From the NCBI GenBank assembly GCA_020852155.1, contig JADZBJ010000090.1, positions 1-5,086 on the forward strand: a stretch of DNA of 5,086 bases, in the 5' to 3' direction. Below the pieces are notes generated by a model. The model did no database searches. It saw only the letters and a list, made by a program, of their open reading frames with translations, and was not told where the DNA came from. The position numbers and the translations under genes were made by a program. Below, in pieces: positions 4,309-5,086 of this stretch (positions within the stretch are counted from its first letter, which is position 1; the number at the start of each line of letters is the position of its first letter). Source of the DNA: Saprospiraceae bacterium (GTDB taxonomy: Bacteria; Bacteroidota; Bacteroidia; Chitinophagales; Saprospiraceae).

Positions 4309-5086
4309 ATGTCTGCTACTGCTGCAACTACTCAGGAAAACACCTATAAAAAAGTCCAAAACATTCTCATCTCACAGGCAACGCCAGCTGTGCGTACGGC
4401 CTATGATGAAATCGAAAAGCGTTATGGCGTCCACATTGACTTTGTGCCGTTCGTAACCATTGAGGGCTTGACGGAAAAGGAATACCGTAAAAACCGGGTG
4501 TATCCAAACGATTACACTGCCATTGTTTTCACCAGCAAAAACGCAGTGGACCACTTCTTCCGCCTGTGCACTGAAATGCGCATCAAAATGTCGGACGAAA
4601 CCAAGTATTTCTGCGCCACAGAAACCATCGCCAACTACCTGCAGAAGTTCATCAACTTCCGCAAGCGCAAGGTCTTCAATGGCACGAAAAGCATCCTGGA
4701 CCTCAAATCGTACGTTCAGCGCAACAAGGACGAAAAATTTTATCTGCCTTGCAGCGATCAGGGAAATCCTGAGGTGTCGCGCTTTTTCAAGGAATTGAAA
4801 GTGCCGATTCAGGAAGCCGTGATGTACCGCTCCATCAACAATGATCTGCGCGGATTGTCAGACATCAAGTATGACATCATCGCGTTTTTCTCGGCGCTTG
4901 AGGTTAAGTCCATGTTCGAGCAGTTCCCTGATTTCAAACAGGAAGACCGCCGCATTTGCGTATTCGGTACAACGGCCCTGAAAACCCTGACAGAACGCGG
5001 CCTCACGGTCAGCATTCAGGCCGGAACGCCCGAAGTGCCCTCCATCGCCGTAGCGCTGGAGCACTACCTGAAAATATCCACCAAAA
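4309..5086 (+). CDS. hemD: Uroporphyrinogen-III synthase, Bacteroidota type, 3' end cut by window edge
   Basis: Cytosolic enzyme that closes hydroxymethylbilane, with inversion of ring D, to uroporphyrinogen III, the branch point to heme, siroheme and corrinoids. The frame is open for 259 codons from ATG 4309 to the window end with no stop, so it is almost complete given a usual size of about 250-270 aa. The two-lobed HemD pattern is visible: first lobe NILISQATPAVR (18-29) and strand YTAIVFTSKNAVDHFF (69-84); FCATETIANYL (101-111) in place of the commoner VGxxTA; AVMYRS (170-175) where others have a VYRT-like motif; second-lobe DIIAFFSALEVKSMFE (189-204); and RRICVFGTTALKTLTERGLTV (214-234). 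The family is poorly conserved and these weak matches are typical of Bacteroidota members. There is no Shine-Dalgarno. It follows the DUF4271 gene, a linkage that supports both calls. Confidence 0.9.
   Translation, partial: MSATAATTQENTYKKVQNILISQATPAVRTAYDEIEKRYGVHIDFVPFVTIEGLTEKEYRKNRVYPNDYTAIVFTSKNAVDHFFRLCTEMRIKMSDETKYFCATETIANYLQKFINFRKRKVFNGTKSILDLKSYVQRNKDEKFYLPCSDQGNPEVSRFFKELKVPIQEAVMYRSINNDLRGLSDIKYDIIAFFSALEVKSMFEQFPDFKQEDRRICVFGTTALKTLTERGLTVSIQAGTPEVPSIAVALEHYLKISTK

Overview
The window looks like a chromosomal segment of a Bacteroidota bacterium, possibly of the Saprospiraceae/Chitinophagales type (the finer placement is a guess). Three things point there: promoter-like TAnnTTTG boxes, start codons with little or no Shine-Dalgarno sequence, and a DUF4271 membrane protein directly followed by a divergent uroporphyrinogen-III synthase, a pairing I associate with this phylum. 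There are five protein genes, two of them cut by the window edges. No rRNA, tRNA, CRISPR array or transposase gene is visible.

Minus strand, read right to left. A MoxR-family AAA+ ATPase (3303-2308) is followed by a G-rich 13-14 bp tandem repeat (2173-2295). Next comes a Bacteroidota-type promoter (about 2130-2100), a well-formed SAM-I (S-box) riboswitch (2053-1932) and its intrinsic terminator (1897-1864). Behind the switch lie a small OsmC/YhfA-like protein (start at 1813 or 1831, end 1397) and, after 340 bp, an O-succinylhomoserine sulfhydrylase, metZ (1056 to beyond position 1). The arrangement suggests a methionine-repressed sulfur-assimilation operon. The leader alone lets the on/off mechanism be read: the 12-nt antiterminator strand overlaps the 3' strand of P1.

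The 340 bp between the OsmC gene and metZ are unusual. A perfect 24-bp inverted repeat, followed by a T-run on the minus strand, sits between inverted arms of low-complexity repeats of the TTATTTG/GGGGATTT kind. This could be a small REP/MITE-like element, and it could also weaken or uncouple metZ transcription from the riboswitch.

Plus strand, right side. Divergent from the MoxR gene, a DUF4271 membrane protein (3362-4264) and hemD (4309 to beyond the window end) form a probable two-gene unit. hemD makes uroporphyrinogen III for heme and siroheme. The promoter-like box before the DUF4271 gene ends only four bases before its ATG, which suggests leaderless transcription.

Nothing here amounts to a wholly new system. 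The most rewarding points are the OsmC gene under SAM control, the composite repeat and hairpin between it and metZ, the minisatellite beside the riboswitch promoter, and the possible leaderless start.
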